Assembly: GCA_030044395.1 (NCBI GenBank)
Contig: JASHVW010000358.1
Span: 1-6,377 of the forward strand
Length of the DNA stretch: 6,377 nt
Direction: 5' to 3'
DNA from: Verrucomicrobiia bacterium
GTDB taxonomy: Bacteria > Verrucomicrobiota > Verrucomicrobiia > Limisphaerales > UBA11358
Below the pieces are notes generated by a model that was not told the DNA's origin, ran no database searches, and saw only the letters and a program-made list of their open reading frames with translations. The position numbers and the translations under genes are program-made. Shown here piece after piece: positions 6,199 to 6,377 of the stretch. The stretch's first letter is position 1, and each line of letters begins with the position of its first letter.

Positions 6199-6217
6199 TG
6201 CCCTTTTGCGGCTAAAA

Positions 6218-6247
6218 ATCCGTGTCCATCTGTGTTTATCCGTGGTT
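6218..6247. repeat. Three tandem 10-base units ATCYGTGnnn
   Basis: ATCCGTGTCC, ATCTGTGTTT and ATCCGTGGTT lie head to tail, all sharing ATC[C/T]GTG. The 10-base period is close to one turn of the DNA helix. Phrases of this type (ATCCGTGTCCATCTGTG...) are, as I recall, a dispersed intergenic repeat in Verrucomicrobiota and Planctomycetota. The period is seen directly; the wider distribution is recollection. Confidence 0.65.
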
Positions 6248-6377
6248 GAATTCTTCTTGGGTTTTTGAATCTACCATTGGTTGCGGCTTTGCCGCGCTGT
6301 GTCCTTCGCGTCCTCGGCGCGAGATTGAACTGAGAAGGGAGGGCTTTCCGGATTATTGAATGACCTTCCTACGATTC

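Larger units (their letters stand above)
6047..6377. other. Gene-poor right end with degenerate intergenic repeats
   Basis: No open frame here has protein-like composition or a credible start. Besides the hairpin after the membrane-protein gene, it holds a degenerate inverted repeat, CCTGCCG (6166-6172) with CGGCGGG (6192-6198), and three 10-base tandem units (6218-6247). Further on is a TTGCGGCTTTGCCGCGC / TCCTTCGCGTCCTCGGCGCG stretch (about 6279-6322) that looks like worn repeat sequence. An ATG at 6360 opens six codons to the edge and cannot be judged. Confidence 0.5.

Noticed and set aside
6360..6377. ATG at the right edge that could begin a gene
   Set aside because: Only six codons are visible. 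A GGGAGG lies about 20 bases upstream, too far for a normal ribosome site, so there is not enough to call it.

Overview
The window looks like a chromosomal segment of moderately GC-rich DNA from a Verrucomicrobiota-type bacterium (Pedosphaera/Limisphaerales-like). This placement is an inference. It rests on a beta-propeller histidine kinase paired with a separate NarL-type regulator, start codons that mostly lack a clear Shine-Dalgarno sequence, and intergenic DNA full of short repeat families (CGTTGAA/TTCAACG words, 10-base ATCYGTG units). No phage, IS, CRISPR, tRNA or rRNA signal was seen.

Layout from the left. On the minus strand, an M20-family metallodipeptidase (355-1725) is followed after 7 bases by a small multi-pass membrane protein that runs off the left edge (1-347); the two are probably co-transcribed. 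Their upstream region (1726-1916) is shared with a divergent plus-strand gene and holds a strong interrupted hairpin (1768-1807), a small hairpin with a GTTCTCGT loop (1814-1831) and an A/T dyad (1875-1889). On the plus strand follow a 962-residue sensor histidine kinase (1917-4805: signal peptide, about 13 Reg_prop propeller blades, Y_Y_Y domain, one membrane span, HisKA_3, HATPase) and a 208-residue NarL/FixJ response regulator (4921-5547). They are separated by a 115-base gap made largely of short direct and inverted repeats. About 120 bases after the regulator is a textbook intrinsic terminator (5665-5698), directly preceded by a second copy of the GTTCTCGT-loop hairpin. A small two-span membrane protein (5798-6046) comes next. 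The last 331 bases carry no convincing gene, only hairpins and degenerate repeats.

How the genes fit together: the sensor and regulator form a complete phosphorelay. A periplasmic ligand bound by the propeller would control autophosphorylation at His770, with transfer to Asp55 of the regulator and DNA binding by its LuxR-type helix-turn-helix. The ligand and targets cannot be read from the window. The divergent peptidase is a candidate target only by position. The most interesting unexplained signal is the pair of GTTCTCGT-loop hairpins, which share the loop and change stem bases in a partly compensatory way, as a dispersed structured RNA or repeat family would.
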